Part shown: positions 18,993 to 28,718 of the stretch, piece after piece
How positions within the stretch are numbered: the first letter of the stretch is position 1
Layout: each line of letters begins with the position of its first letter
Assembly: GCA_024233305.1 (NCBI GenBank)
Contig: JACKPV010000030.1
Coordinates: forward strand, 214,650-278,649
Origin: Verrucomicrobiales bacterium
Lineage (GTDB): Bacteria > Verrucomicrobiota > Verrucomicrobiia > Limisphaerales > J093
Reading direction: 5' to 3'
Length of the DNA stretch: 64,000 nt
The notes under the pieces: model-generated
The model's database searches: none
Told to the model about the DNA's origin: nothing
Seen by the model: the letters and a program-made list of their open reading frames with translations, nothing else
Translations under genes and position numbers: made by a program

Positions 18993-20513
18993 ATGAGTGA
19001 GATCGCATCGAATCGCGGCGCGCCGGCCGGGAGCGCCCTGCTGTGGCGGAGCGCCCTGGTGGCGGCGTTGGGCGGGTTGTTGTTCGGCTTCGACACCGCG
19101 GTCATTTCGGGAACCACCGCCGCGCTGGAGGCGGTCTACGGCCTGAGCAAGTTCCAGCTCGGTTTCACGGTCGCCAGCGCGTTGATCGGAACCATCGTGG
19201 GCTCACTGATCGCGGGCAACCCTGCGGACCGTTTCGGTCGGCGGGCGTGCCTGTTCGCAATCGCCGTGTTGTATTTTGTGTCGGCGGTGGGAACCGCGCT
19301 TGCGTGGGACTGGTGGTCGTTTCTGTTCATGCGGTTCATTGGCGGCATCGGCGTGGGAGCGGCTTCGGTGATTGCGCCCATGTATATCGCGGAGATCTCG
19401 CCGGCGGCGTGGCGGGGGCGGCTGGTGGCATTGACGCAGTTCAACATCGTGTTCGGCATTCTGGTGGCGTTCTTCTCGAACTACATCGTGGCCACGCTGG
19501 ACCTGGGGGCGACCGAGTGGCGGTGGATGTTCGGGATCGAGGCCTTTCCTGCGGCGGTTTTCTTCCTGCTGCTGTTCAGCGTGCCGGAAAGCCCGCGCTG
19601 GCTGGTGGCGGGCCGGCAGGACGCGGCGGCGGAGTCGATCCTCATCCGACTGGGCAACGACGGGGCGCAAGTCCGCGCGCAGATGGACGAGATTCGGAAC
19701 TCGCTGGACCTCGAACACCACAGCTTGCGCGAGCCCTTCTTCCGCCGGGCCTACCGGGCGCCGATCCTGCTGGCGGTGGCCATCGCGATGTTCAACCAGC
19801 TGTCGGGCATCAATGCGCTGATGTACTATGCCCCGCACATTTTCCGGATGGCTGGCGCAGGGGAGGGCAGCGCGTTGTTGCAGACGGTGGCGGTCGGGGG
19901 AACCAACCTGTTGTTCACCATGGCGGCGCTGGCGATCATCGACCATTTCGGACGCCGCCGACTGATGATCGTGGGATCCCTGGGTTACATCCTGAGCCTG
20001 GGGGTGACGGCCTGGGCGTTTTATACGTACAACACCGAGTTCCGCGAAGTCATCCGTGCGACCGACGCGGTGGCCACCATCCAGGAAGGCCTGGCGGGGC
20101 AGCCGGCGGAAGCTGCGCGCGCGAACCTGGAGACCGAATTGAGCGGTGCGCGCAGCGCGTTGGACACCGCCACGGCGGCGGCCGCCACCGGGGGCACCGT
20201 GGTGTTGGTCAGCCTGCTGGTGTTCATCGCGTCACATGCCTTCGGGCAGGGGGCGGTGATCTGGGTGTTCATCAGCGAGGTATTCCCGAACCGGGTGCGG
20301 GCGCGTGGGCAGGCATTGGGCAGTTTCACGCACTGGATCATGGCGGCGGCCATTTCGTGGACCTTCCCAATGATCGCCGCCTGGTCGGGCGCGCATACTT
20401 TCGCCTTCTATGCCGCAATGATGGTGCTGCAACTGGTCTGGGTGCTGCGTGTCATGCCGGAAACGAAGGGCGTTCCCCTTGAGGAAATCCAGCGGCAGAT
20501 GGGAATCAAGTGA
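18993..20513 (+). CDS. MFS sugar transporter (sugar porter family)
   Basis: 506 residues from ATG 18993; the open frame to 18912 adds 27 residues without membrane character. Typical sugar-porter signatures are GGLLFGFDTAVISG in TM1, NPADRFGRRAC after TM2, VPESPRWLV in the central loop, QLSGINALMYYAP in TM7, and PETKGVPLEEIQ after TM12. An unusual soluble stretch of about 50 residues (TEFREVIRATDAV to SALDTATAAA) sits between TM9 and TM10. It probably imports a hexose or pentose by proton symport; the substrate cannot be read from the sequence. Divergent from the selenoprotein gene. Confidence 0.93.
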   Translation: MSEIASNRGAPAGSALLWRSALVAALGGLLFGFDTAVISGTTAALEAVYGLSKFQLGFTVASALIGTIVGSLIAGNPADRFGRRACLFAIAVLYFVSAVGTALAWDWWSFLFMRFIGGIGVGAASVIAPMYIAEISPAAWRGRLVALTQFNIVFGILVAFFSNYIVATLDLGATEWRWMFGIEAFPAAVFFLLLFSVPESPRWLVAGRQDAAAESILIRLGNDGAQVRAQMDEIRNSLDLEHHSLREPFFRRAYRAPILLAVAIAMFNQLSGINALMYYAPHIFRMAGAGEGSALLQTVAVGGTNLLFTMAALAIIDHFGRRRLMIVGSLGYILSLGVTAWAFYTYNTEFREVIRATDAVATIQEGLAGQPAEAARANLETELSGARSALDTATAAAATGGTVVLVSLLVFIASHAFGQGAVIWVFISEVFPNRVRARGQALGSFTHWIMAAAISWTFPMIAAWSGAHTFAFYAAMMVLQLVWVLRVMPETKGVPLEEIQRQMGIK

Positions 20514-20666
20514 CGGGAGGACCGCCCGCAGGTTCCGATCGGTGGCGAGCGGTCCGGTCGTACGGGCCCAGGTGCCGCATGCCCCCGACCGCTGGGTGAA
20601 CCGCTTCGGACGTTCCAGCCAGCCCCGCGGATCGGATGGTCGCAGCGGGCGGGGAGGTTCGCCGCG

Positions 20667-21671
20667 TCACCGGCTCCGGGCCGAGATATCGAGCATGCGT
20701 TGGATGGGAAGGCGCGCGCGTTCGATCACCGCGGGGGGCAGTTCGACCTGTGGTTCAAGGTTGGCAAGACAGTCGTGCAGCTTCTCAAGCGTGTTGAGCT
20801 TCATGAACCGGCACTCGTTGCAGCGGCATTTGTCGGTCGGCGCGGCGATGAACGCCTTGTCCGGACATTCCTTCTTCAACCGGTGCAGCATGCCGCTTTC
20901 GGTGGCGATGATGATGGCCCGGGCGTCGGTGTTGCGGCACCAGGTCACCATCTTCTCCGTGGAACAGACTTCATCGGCGAGCATCCGCACGGCCCGGGTG
21001 CACTCCGGGTGCGCCACCAGCGGCGCGCCGGGCCATTCCTCGCGAATGCGCGAAATGGCGGCGTGGGTCCATTCGACGTGCACGTAACAGTTGCCCTGCC
21101 AGAGGGTCATCGGCCGGCCCGTCTGCTCGATCACCCAGGCTCCGAGGTTCTCGTCAGGCACGAACAGCAGATCGCGGTCGGGCGGCGCCGCCTCGACGAT
21201 CCGCACCGCGTTGCCGCTTGTGCAGATGACATCGCTCAAGGCCTTCACCCCGGCGCTGCAGTTGATGTAGGCGATCGTGTAGAAGTTCGGATTCGTGGCC
21301 TGCAAGGCTTCCAACCGGTCCGGCGGACAGCTTTCCTCGAGCGAGCAGCCAGCGTCGCGATCCGGCAGGACGACCACCTTGTGCGGGTTGAGGATCTTGG
21401 CCGTCTCCGCCATGAAGTGCACCCCGCAGAAGACGATGACCCCAGCATCAGTCCGGGCTGCTTGTTGCGCGAGGCCGAGAGAATCGCCGACGTAATCGGC
21501 GAGGTCCTGAATCTCGGGGACCTGGTAGTTGTGCGCCAGGATGACCGCGTTGCGCCGGCGCTTCAGCTCGAGGATCTCCCGCGAGAGCGCGTCCCATGAG
21601 GCCCCGGTTTGCGCGGGCTGGTCCGGGGATTGTTCTGCGGCTGAAGGCAGGGTGTCAGCGACATTCGCCAT
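20667..21671 (-). CDS. nadA: Quinolinate synthase NadA
   Basis: 334 residues. NadA condenses iminoaspartate with dihydroxyacetone phosphate to quinolinate in de novo NAD synthesis, using a [4Fe-4S] cluster. Family blocks are VILAHNYQVPEIQDLADYVGDSL, VIVFCGVHFMAETAKIL, AYINCSAGVKALSD, ICTSGNAV, and the C-terminal CRCNECRFMKLNTLEKL. Cluster ligands are expected in the FCGVHFMAE, ICTSGNA and KCRCNECRF regions. The N-terminal 30 residues are a variable leader. No nadB or nadC is adjacent. The gene lies convergent with the transporter, 153 bases apart. Confidence 0.97.
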   Translation of the reverse strand: MANVADTLPSAAEQSPDQPAQTGASWDALSREILELKRRRNAVILAHNYQVPEIQDLADYVGDSLGLAQQAARTDAGVIVFCGVHFMAETAKILNPHKVVVLPDRDAGCSLEESCPPDRLEALQATNPNFYTIAYINCSAGVKALSDVICTSGNAVRIVEAAPPDRDLLFVPDENLGAWVIEQTGRPMTLWQGNCYVHVEWTHAAISRIREEWPGAPLVAHPECTRAVRMLADEVCSTEKMVTWCRNTDARAIIIATESGMLHRLKKECPDKAFIAAPTDKCRCNECRFMKLNTLEKLHDCLANLEPQVELPPAVIERARLPIQRMLDISARSR

Positions 21672-21727
21672 GGGCGGAAATTAGCGGAAGCACCGCGGGC
21701 ACGCAACCTCGCCGCCGGGGCGGAGGA

Positions 21728-22174
21728 TCAAGGTTCCCGCCGGCGTGTGCGGTCCGGTTGCGGCGCCGAACGCCGGTTGGGAACGCCGGTTCCGAAGAGC
21801 CGGTTGAGCCCGCTCCAAGCCAGCAGCGCCAGACCGGCGGAAGTGCCGAACAGCGAGTAGGGCACGGCGGCGAGAACCCCGAGCAACCCGGCCATCCGCA
21901 CGGCCCGCGGCCCGCCATCCCTCTTCACGAACCGCTGCACCATGAAAGCCGGCAGGAACACGGTCACGAAGGCCAACGGGATCGTGACGACCCAGCTCAC
22001 AACCGCCCAGTCAGCGAAGTTCCAGAGATTGTCCACCGCCACCAGCACCACGGCGGCGAGCGGATGCACCGGCGGTCCGTCACCGGATCGCGCTCGCCCG
22101 GCCCGGCGCGCCCCTTCGGGATCGTTGTCGACCTCAACGTCGATGACTTCCGGTTCCTGCTTTCGCGTCGTCAT
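21728..22174 (-). CDS. Small membrane protein, function unknown
   Basis: 148 residues with an acidic/basic soluble N-terminus (~40 residues) and about three to four hydrophobic helices (LAAVVLVAVDNLWNFADW, VVTIPLAFVTVFLPAFMVQ, LLGVLAAVPYSLFGTSAGLALLAW). The tail is rich in Arg and Pro. I do not recognise a family. It lies 56 bases upstream of nadA on the same strand and may be co-transcribed with it. Confidence 0.7.
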   Translation of the reverse strand: MTTRKQEPEVIDVEVDNDPEGARRAGRARSGDGPPVHPLAAVVLVAVDNLWNFADWAVVSWVVTIPLAFVTVFLPAFMVQRFVKRDGGPRAVRMAGLLGVLAAVPYSLFGTSAGLALLAWSGLNRLFGTGVPNRRSAPQPDRTRRREP

Positions 22175-22468
22175 GAACTCAGACCAAAGCCCCTGGCAGC
22201 CGTCCGCCGGAGCGGCTCCTCATCCATGACACAAGAACCAGCGCGCAGCAAGGCGGGGCGGTGGATCTCATGCGGCGCTCGACAGATGGCGCGTGCGACC
22301 CGACCCGCGCCGTATGGCATGCGGCCCACCCGGTGCGCGGCTGGGTTGGCTGACCACGATCATGCGGCGCCCGCGGGACCGTGAACCTGTTACCCTTCTG
22401 GCACCTTGCCTGGATGAGGGAAGGAAGGGTTGTGGGGAGGGGGAGTGCCTGACAGTCACGGGGACAGG

Positions 22469-22559
22469 TGGCGGAGAGAGGGAGATTCGAACTCCCGGTG
22501 GGGTATTAGCCCACTCACGCTTTCCAGGCGTGCGCTTTAAACCACTCAGCCATCTCTCC
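22469..22559 (-). tRNA. tRNA-Ser (anticodon GGA), CCA encoded
   Basis: The minus strand from 22559 reads GGAGAGATGGCTGAGTGG (acceptor and D-arm), the anticodon arm CACGC CTGGAAA GCGTG with anticodon GGA, a long class-II variable arm (GTGGGCTAATACCCCAC), the T-arm GGGAGTTCGAATCTCCC, and CTCTCC-G-CCA. The acceptor stem is complete. The serine-type variable arm and the anticodon agree. Confidence 0.97.
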
Positions 22560-22819
22560 AAAAGGTCATGGGCAATGACTTGTGCAATCAGAGCCGGGTC
22601 TGTGCCCACGAACTGCCGCTGGAGGCCGACCCTGGTTGATCGCGGACCCCGACGCCCCGCCGCGGTGTCCACGTCGCTGGCGGCGGGAAACACCCCGGCC
22701 GCTCGGATGAGAAACAGGCCGGAACGCCGGACTGCCGCCAAGCCGCCGCGGTGTCCCCGGCCCCGGAATCCATGCGCCAACCCAACGGCGGCGCCGGTGC
22801 ATCCCCCGGCGCACCTGGC

Positions 22820-23473
22820 TCAGCGCCGGCGCGCCAAGTGTTCCCGCAGCCCGGCGAGGGCGCGGGCGCGATGGCTGATGCGGTTCTTCACCGCGGCCCC
22901 GAGTTCCGCCAACGTGTCGGCAAATCCCGTCGGTTGGAAGAGCGGATCATAACCGAAACCCGCCGTGCCCCGGGCCGAACGGAGGATTCGCCCTTCGCAA
23001 ACGCCCTCGAATACCGGCGTCGGGCGTTCGCCGACATCCTGTCCCGCGGCTGCCAGCGCCATCGCGCAGCGAAAGCGCGCCGTGCGCTGCCCGTCGGCAA
23101 CCCGCTCGAGGTCATGCAGGAGCTTCGCGTTGTTCGCCGCGTCGCTCGCATTGCCGGCACGGGCGCCATCCACAGCGGCGTATCGGGCCGAACGCACGCC
23201 GGGCACCCCATCCAGGGCATCGACTTCGAGACCCGAGTCGTCGGCGAGCACGGCAATCGGGCCGTCGCCATGCAGTTCGGGAAAACCGGTCAACCAGGCC
23301 GCGAGCACCTCGGCCTTCTTCCGCGCGTTGGCAGCGAAGGTGTCGCCGTCCTCCTCGACCTCGGGTGCATCGGGCACGTCCGCGAGGGTCAGGTACCGAA
23401 ACGAGCCGCCCAACACGGCCTTGATTTCGTCCGTCTTGTGCGCGTTGCGCGTCGCAATCACCAAGGTCATCAT
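22820..23473 (-). CDS. rdgB: RdgB/HAM1 dITP/XTP pyrophosphatase
   Basis: 217 residues from ATG 23473 (a second ATG at 23470 is equally possible; the longer frame to 23635 is not family-like). The substrate motif LVIATRNAHKTDEIKAVL at the N-terminus, ADDSGLEVDALDGVPGVRSARYA, and GTAGFGYDPLFQPTG are the standard RdgB blocks; NRISHRARAL closes the protein. The enzyme hydrolyses dITP, dXTP and related deaminated purine nucleotides, protecting DNA from hypoxanthine and xanthine. It is divergent from argH, with 212 bases between starts. Confidence 0.96.
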   Translation of the reverse strand: MMTLVIATRNAHKTDEIKAVLGGSFRYLTLADVPDAPEVEEDGDTFAANARKKAEVLAAWLTGFPELHGDGPIAVLADDSGLEVDALDGVPGVRSARYAAVDGARAGNASDAANNAKLLHDLERVADGQRTARFRCAMALAAAGQDVGERPTPVFEGVCEGRILRSARGTAGFGYDPLFQPTGFADTLAELGAAVKNRISHRARALAGLREHLARRR

Positions 23474-23685
23474 GCAACGATCATGGGTGGCGCCTTCCCG
23501 GCTGACCATCCCGGAATGGCGGGCGTCCGCGGCCTCGGAAACGGATGGATTGCCGGACTTTTCGCGGCGGCCGGGCTGCCCCTTCCGAGCGGAAGCGGTT
23601 TCCCGGCGTGACTTCCGTTGCGTGGCTTCCCACACTGCCCGGCCGTCGGGGCGGGCAGGTGTTGTGCGGCGCCGGCAGCATTTCC

Positions 23686-25116
23686 ATGAAGAAAAAGCAG
23701 CAGCAGAAGGACGGGCCAGTCTCCCGCAGCGGACGGTTTGCGGGCGCGGTCTCCGCCGCGGTGCAGGAGTTCTCGGAATCGATCTCCTTCGACTGGCGCC
23801 TGTGGCGGCACGACATCCTGGGCTCGATGGTGCACGCGACCATGCTCGCGAAGATCGGGCTGCTGACCGAGACCGAACTCAAGGCGATCGTTGCCGGACT
23901 CGAAGCCATCGGGGAGGAAATCTCCGCCGGGAAGTTCACCTGGCGGGCCGACCTTGAGGACGTGCACATGAACATCGAGGCCGCCCTTACCGAGCGAGTG
24001 CCGGCGGGGGCGAAGCTGCACACCGGCCGGTCCCGCAACGACCAGGTGGCCCTGGACATGCGAATGTGGCTGCGGGACGAAACCGTGGCGCTGGTCGGGG
24101 AATTGCGCGAGCTGCAGCAGGCGCTCGTCGAACTCGGCGCACGCCACCCGGAAGTCCTCGTTCCCGGCTACACCCACCTGCAACGCGGTCAGCCGGTCCA
24201 TCTCGCGCATCATCTTCTCGCTTACGTCGAGATGCTCGATCGGGACCGCGCCCGCTTTCAGGACGGTTTCGAGCGCATCAACTTTTGCCCGCTCGGCAGC
24301 GGCGCCCTCGCCGGCAGCAGCCTGCCGCTGGACCGCGAAATGGTTGCCCGGTTGCTCGGGTTCACCGACGCCCGCGGACGCCCCCGGCTCACCGCCAACT
24401 CGATGGACGCGGTGAGCGACCGTGATTTCGTGGTCGAGTTCTGTGCCTCCGGGGCGCTGCTGGCCGTGCACTTGTCGCGTCTGGCCGAAGACCTCGTCCT
24501 GTGGTCGAGCGCGGAGTTCGGGTTCATCCGCATCGCCGACGCCTACACAACCGGCTCCTCGTTGATGCCGCAGAAGAAGAACCCCGATGTGGCGGAGCTC
24601 ACACGTGGCAAATCCGCGCGGGTGATCGGCAATCTCGTGTCGCTGCTGACCTTGTTGAAGGGGCTGCCGATGACCTACAACCGCGATCTGCAGGAGGACA
24701 AGGAACGGCTGTTCGACACTGCGGACACGGTGCGCGCCTGCGTGCGCCTGACGGCCCGGATGTTGGCGAACGTCGAGGTGCTGCGGGAGAATTGCGCCGT
24801 GGCCGCGGCGGACCCGGCTTTGTTGGCCACAGATCTGGCCGACCATCTGGTGTTGCAGGGCGTACCGTTCCGGGAGGCGCATCATGCGGTCGGGAAGGTG
24901 GTGGCGAAGGCCGAGGCGCTGCGGCGACCCCTGAACCAGCTGTCGCTCGCGGAGCTGCGCGATTGCGATCCGCGCTTCGGGGACGACGCGACTGCGGCGT
25001 TCGACCTGCAACGCGCGATGAAGCGCCGCACTGCGCCTGGCTCACCGGGAACCGGCCCCGTGGCGCGGCAGATCAAGCGCTGGCAACGGGAGCTGCAGAA
25101 GCCGGACGGCGGTTGA
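23686..25116 (+). CDS. argH: Argininosuccinate lyase
   Basis: 476 residues from ATG 23686, preceded by a Lys/Gln-rich leader (MKKKQQQKDG). Final step of arginine synthesis: argininosuccinate to arginine plus fumarate. Conserved blocks are SGRFAGAVSAAVQEFSESI, HTGRSRNDQVALDMRMW, GYTHLQRGQPVHLAHHLL, and the fumarase/ASL signature GSSLMPQKKNPDVAEL, which contains the mobile catalytic serine loop. Length and order are normal for the family. Ends at a bidirectional terminator shared with the convergent PA14-like gene; no other arg genes nearby. Confidence 0.97.
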   Translation: MKKKQQQKDGPVSRSGRFAGAVSAAVQEFSESISFDWRLWRHDILGSMVHATMLAKIGLLTETELKAIVAGLEAIGEEISAGKFTWRADLEDVHMNIEAALTERVPAGAKLHTGRSRNDQVALDMRMWLRDETVALVGELRELQQALVELGARHPEVLVPGYTHLQRGQPVHLAHHLLAYVEMLDRDRARFQDGFERINFCPLGSGALAGSSLPLDREMVARLLGFTDARGRPRLTANSMDAVSDRDFVVEFCASGALLAVHLSRLAEDLVLWSSAEFGFIRIADAYTTGSSLMPQKKNPDVAELTRGKSARVIGNLVSLLTLLKGLPMTYNRDLQEDKERLFDTADTVRACVRLTARMLANVEVLRENCAVAAADPALLATDLADHLVLQGVPFREAHHAVGKVVAKAEALRRPLNQLSLAELRDCDPRFGDDATAAFDLQRAMKRRTAPGSPGTGPVARQIKRWQRELQKPDGG

Positions 25117-25140
25117 GCCAACTTCCGTGAGAAAAGAAAA

Positions 25141-25164
25141 GGCGGCGCCGTAATCGGCGCCGCC
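25141..25164. terminator. Bidirectional intrinsic terminator between argH and PA14-like gene
   Basis: A 10-bp perfect GC stem, GGCGGCGCCG / CGGCGCCGCC, around TAAT. AAAAGAAAA precedes it on the plus strand, giving a T-rich tail on the minus strand (CCGCCTTTTCTTTT); a weaker TTCTGCTTT tail follows on the plus strand. Confidence 0.9.
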
Positions 25165-25227
25165 TTCTGCTTTGGAAGGGAGGAGGACCGGCAACGCGCG
25201 CGGCGCCGGCGCTCCGCGATTCGAGTT

Positions 25228-28143
25228 CTACGGCGTCACGAGGCGGTAGAACATGTAGGCCGCGGTGCTGGCCGGGACCGAGTAGGGGCTCCCGGCGCCG
25301 CCCACCGGACTCCAGTCCGCGAGGTTCGCCGACGCTTCGAGCGTGGCGCTTCCCTCCCAGCTGATCACGACGTTCGCGCCATCGAGCGACACCTGCAGGG
25401 TCGGCGGCTCCTGGTCGCACACCGGCTCGTCGACGGTGCGCGTCCGGTAGCTCTTGAGCGCACCGGCCTGCGTGCCATTGACCAGCGCGCGGCTGCCGTT
25501 TGCGCCAACCGTGAACCACTCGACGCTCGCCCCGCCACCGCCTTCGAACCACAGCAACCGGAACAGATAAACGCCGGGCTGCAGCACGCGGAAGGTGAAC
25601 AGTGTGTCGTCGGCGCCCCGCCCACCATCATAGGCGCCGAGCACGATCTGGACAGGCTCGGTGCGGTTGCCGACGGAGACCTGGAAGCCGTCGTCGCTGT
25701 TGACGCCCATGGTGTAGATGCCCGCCTGGGTGAACTCGACATAGGCAAAGCACTCGCCGGCGATGTTGTCATTCGGGGCTGCCGCGTTGCCTGGGATGCC
25801 GGGGATCGCGAGGTCGGCGACGTTCAGCGGCGCGGCGGCACTGGCGGAGAAGTTGCCCGCAGCCGCCTGGTCCTGCTCGAAGTTGACGAAGTCGACGTTG
25901 AAGAAGCCGTCGGCGCCCTGGCCGGCGGTGTTATGCACACTCGGGCCGAGATCGCCGTTGAGCTGGTCTTCCGCGAGGGCGATGGCCGTGCCGCGACTGG
26001 CGTCCAGCAGGTGGGTGCGCCACTTCATGCCCGCCTCGGCGCCGGTGCCGCTCGCGGTGGCCAGGCAGGTGGGCAGCGTCACATAGGATTGCACCGTGAA
26101 GTCCCAGGCCCGCCGCTGCTCCTGGCCGCCCACGGAGAACACGGCCTCGGCCGTGTGGGTGGATTGGCTGCCGAACAGATCCGCCGGCTGGTAGGTCACC
26201 GTATAACCGCCGCCCGTGCTCTGGACGTTCGCCGCAACCTGCTGCCCGTCGACCGCCAGCTTGACCGAACCGGAATCGATGGTGCTGTCGCCGGGCAGAA
26301 GCCGGTAGCTGATGGCGGCATTGGGCGCCGCGGCCCCGCCGTACGGATCCGGGGTCACCCACTGGATGTAGGCCGGGCTCGGGCCCGCCCGGAAGGTCTT
26401 CACCGCGGCCGCCTGCGTCCCGTTGATCAGGTAGCGCGCGCCGTTCACCATGTCCTGCGAGAAGAGTTCGACGCTGGCGCTGTCGATGCCCTCCCAGTAA
26501 AGCAGGCGGAAGGCGTAGTAGCCGGCTTCCTCAATGGCAAAGTCGAAGACCGTGTCGGCCGCGCCACGGGCGCCGTTGAAGTTGCCGAGCACCAGCGCGG
26601 TGCTGTCCTTGGGATTCGGTCCCACCGTGAGGAAGAACCCTTCGTCACTGTTCACGCCCCAGCGATACGCCCCTCTCGGCAGCTGGGCGTAGAAGAGGAA
26701 CTCGGCCGCAATGTTGTCCTGCGAGTAGAAGGCGCCCGGTATGAAGTCATCCACGACATTGAAGGCCCCGGTTCCGTTGGCGCTGAAATTGCCTGCGGGT
26801 TCGCCACCCTGATCGTAGTTGATGACGGAGGTGATGCGGAACCCGCCATCCTCCGGCGCCACCGCTCCGTCGATGCTGGTGTATTCCAGGAACGCGTCGT
26901 TCCCGTAGGGCGATCCGGTGGCCGGGTTGACCAAGCGCCCCTGCAGCAACTGCTCGACGCCGGGCCGGGTGTTGCCGTGCACCACCGTGGTCGGCCCCTC
27001 GACCAAGGCCACGTTCATGTGGAAGCCGGGCTTCGAGGTGTCCACCCCGGTGAGCTTCATCGCCGGCGATACCACCGGGAAGTCCGGGACGGTGAACTGC
27101 AGCGTATCGCTCAACTGGGTGCCATCGTTGCTGAAGTAAGTCAGCTGGACCGTGTGCGTCGAGTTCGGCTCGAGGAAGTCCGGCGCCACGGAGTAGGTGA
27201 CGTAGGTGTCGACGCTGTCCTTGTTGACGGTGGGCGTAATCGAGCCGCCGTCGAGCAGCACGGTAACGCCTTTGCTCACGTCGAGCGACTTGCCGCGGGC
27301 GTCGGTGATGCGGATCGAGAAGCCGATGGGTGTGGGTTGCAGTTCGGTGACCACGGGGGGCACGCCAATGGCGAGGTTGTCGATGGCCCACCACCAGTCG
27401 TTGCCCGCCTCGAACAGGCCGAAGGTGAATTTTGCTGCGGAGGCTCCCGCCGGGTTGTTCACCTCGAGGATGATGCGCTCATTGGTCGAGCTGTCGTTCT
27501 TGTATCCCTCGGTGACGCCACCGGCCGGATCCCACGCCGGCTGGCCGCTGTCCGAACTCCACAGCATGATCTGCTGTTCCGCACCGCCGTCGTAGGCCAC
27601 CTTGATGTTGCCCGTCTGGTGGTAGTTGCTGTCGTACTCGGGCCGCCAGCTCGAATCGAAGATGACGACCATCGAGTTTGCGGCCGCCCCGCTGACGTCG
27701 ATGTCGGGCGTGGTGATGTACGTGTTGTACCAGCCGGCGGAGGCCGAATCGACGTGGCCGGCGTCATCCCATTCATCCGGGTCGGACACCATCACGGTGC
27801 CGCTCGCCCGCGTGAATTCCGAACGCCGCTGGTCACCGGCCGCCTGGGTCCACCACAGCTTGTCAGCGAAGCTCCAGCCCGCCCACTCGGTGACGCCGTC
27901 CAACTCGGTGCCCACACCGGGCACTCCCGAGTCATCAGGGACCCAGCCCGCCGGCGGGCCCTTGGTCCACACCTGCTCGCCGGCGAGCGCCTCGTCGACG
28001 TTCGGACCGAGCGGGAGGCTGTCGAAGTTCTCGAACAACAGGGTTTGACCCCAGCCGGCGCCGGCCGTCGCCAGCCCGGCGAGAAGCAACGCGCCGCGAC
28101 GCAGGGAATGGCCGCGGGTTCTTGCGGATCGTCTGCTCATCAT
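25228..28143 (-). CDS. Large secreted protein with two PA14-like modules
   Basis: 971 residues from ATG 28143, with GGAAGG about 9 bases upstream. The frame stays open to 28695 but that extension is not protein-like. A signal peptide (RRGALLLAGLATAGAGWGQ) is followed by a lectin/anchor-like domain beginning LLFENFDSLPLGPNVDE. Ig-like stretches and two related modules of ~200 residues follow, each with NFSANGTGAFNV / NFSASAAAPLNV, then GVNSDEGFFLTVG / GVNSDDGFQVSVG, and YWEG / WFEG near the end, as in PA14 carbohydrate-binding folds. The C-terminus (TLEASANLADWSPV...AYMFYRLV) is the short terminal domain common in verrucomicrobial exoproteins. It lacks PEP-CTERM. Confidence 0.85.
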   Translation of the reverse strand: MMSRRSARTRGHSLRRGALLLAGLATAGAGWGQTLLFENFDSLPLGPNVDEALAGEQVWTKGPPAGWVPDDSGVPGVGTELDGVTEWAGWSFADKLWWTQAAGDQRRSEFTRASGTVMVSDPDEWDDAGHVDSASAGWYNTYITTPDIDVSGAAANSMVVIFDSSWRPEYDSNYHQTGNIKVAYDGGAEQQIMLWSSDSGQPAWDPAGGVTEGYKNDSSTNERIILEVNNPAGASAAKFTFGLFEAGNDWWWAIDNLAIGVPPVVTELQPTPIGFSIRITDARGKSLDVSKGVTVLLDGGSITPTVNKDSVDTYVTYSVAPDFLEPNSTHTVQLTYFSNDGTQLSDTLQFTVPDFPVVSPAMKLTGVDTSKPGFHMNVALVEGPTTVVHGNTRPGVEQLLQGRLVNPATGSPYGNDAFLEYTSIDGAVAPEDGGFRITSVINYDQGGEPAGNFSANGTGAFNVVDDFIPGAFYSQDNIAAEFLFYAQLPRGAYRWGVNSDEGFFLTVGPNPKDSTALVLGNFNGARGAADTVFDFAIEEAGYYAFRLLYWEGIDSASVELFSQDMVNGARYLINGTQAAAVKTFRAGPSPAYIQWVTPDPYGGAAAPNAAISYRLLPGDSTIDSGSVKLAVDGQQVAANVQSTGGGYTVTYQPADLFGSQSTHTAEAVFSVGGQEQRRAWDFTVQSYVTLPTCLATASGTGAEAGMKWRTHLLDASRGTAIALAEDQLNGDLGPSVHNTAGQGADGFFNVDFVNFEQDQAAAGNFSASAAAPLNVADLAIPGIPGNAAAPNDNIAGECFAYVEFTQAGIYTMGVNSDDGFQVSVGNRTEPVQIVLGAYDGGRGADDTLFTFRVLQPGVYLFRLLWFEGGGGASVEWFTVGANGSRALVNGTQAGALKSYRTRTVDEPVCDQEPPTLQVSLDGANVVISWEGSATLEASANLADWSPVGGAGSPYSVPASTAAYMFYRLVTP

Positions 28144-28718
28144 TAATGTATCCTTCCTGAAGTGACTTGCCGTCTGTTTGTTTTCACTGCACCGAACACC
28201 GTCACTCTTCACCCGCAATGACCGCCGACCGCAACCATCGAGCGCCGGCAGGCAGCGGGTTTTACCTGAGTGTGGCGGGACCGTAACCTCTGCTTGACGG
28301 AAAGGCAACCGCATCGCGGAGTGTTGTCGCTGCTTGCGCGTCGCTGCGTGGTCCCGCGCTCCCGTCGACCGCTGATGTTCCTGTCCGGCCCGACTTGCCG
28401 GGCTGCAAAGTGCTGGACGGCCCGTGGTTCTCCGGGTGGACAGGCTTGTTCGACGGATTCCGTAGAGGGGCGTTCTGGCCGCCATCGCGCCCGTTCTGCC
28501 GGCCGTTCCGTGTGGCTTGCGACCCCACACTCGCGCTTCGAGGATGCAACGTGCGGCGGTCGCGCAGGCCCGCGTCGTCCGGACCGCGTTCGAGCACCCG
28601 TACGAACGCGCCGGGAGTTTGACAAAACGGCGCGCATGGAGATTGTAGGCTCGGTCCTCGCCGTTGGGAATTGGGGATGCGGCGGGGAGTCGCATTCATA
28701 TTCAACCCGGAAACAACC
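28144..28718. other. Divergent intergenic region, no gene seen
   Basis: 575 bases between the starts of two secreted-protein genes. The minus frame is open throughout but its translation is Arg/Thr/Ala-rich noise. Promoters for both genes must be here; I could not assign boxes with confidence. The part 28280-28600 is very GC-rich without repeats I could recognise. Confidence 0.5.

Noticed and set aside
22268..22952. ORFs overlapping tRNA-Ser and the stretch before rdgB
   Set aside because: Arg/Pro-rich frames through the tRNA; no start signals or domains.
28144..28695. N-terminal extension of the PA14-like gene
   Set aside because: The upstream 184 codons are Arg/Thr/Ala-rich noise; a Shine-Dalgarno sequence, double ATG and signal peptide support the start at 28143.
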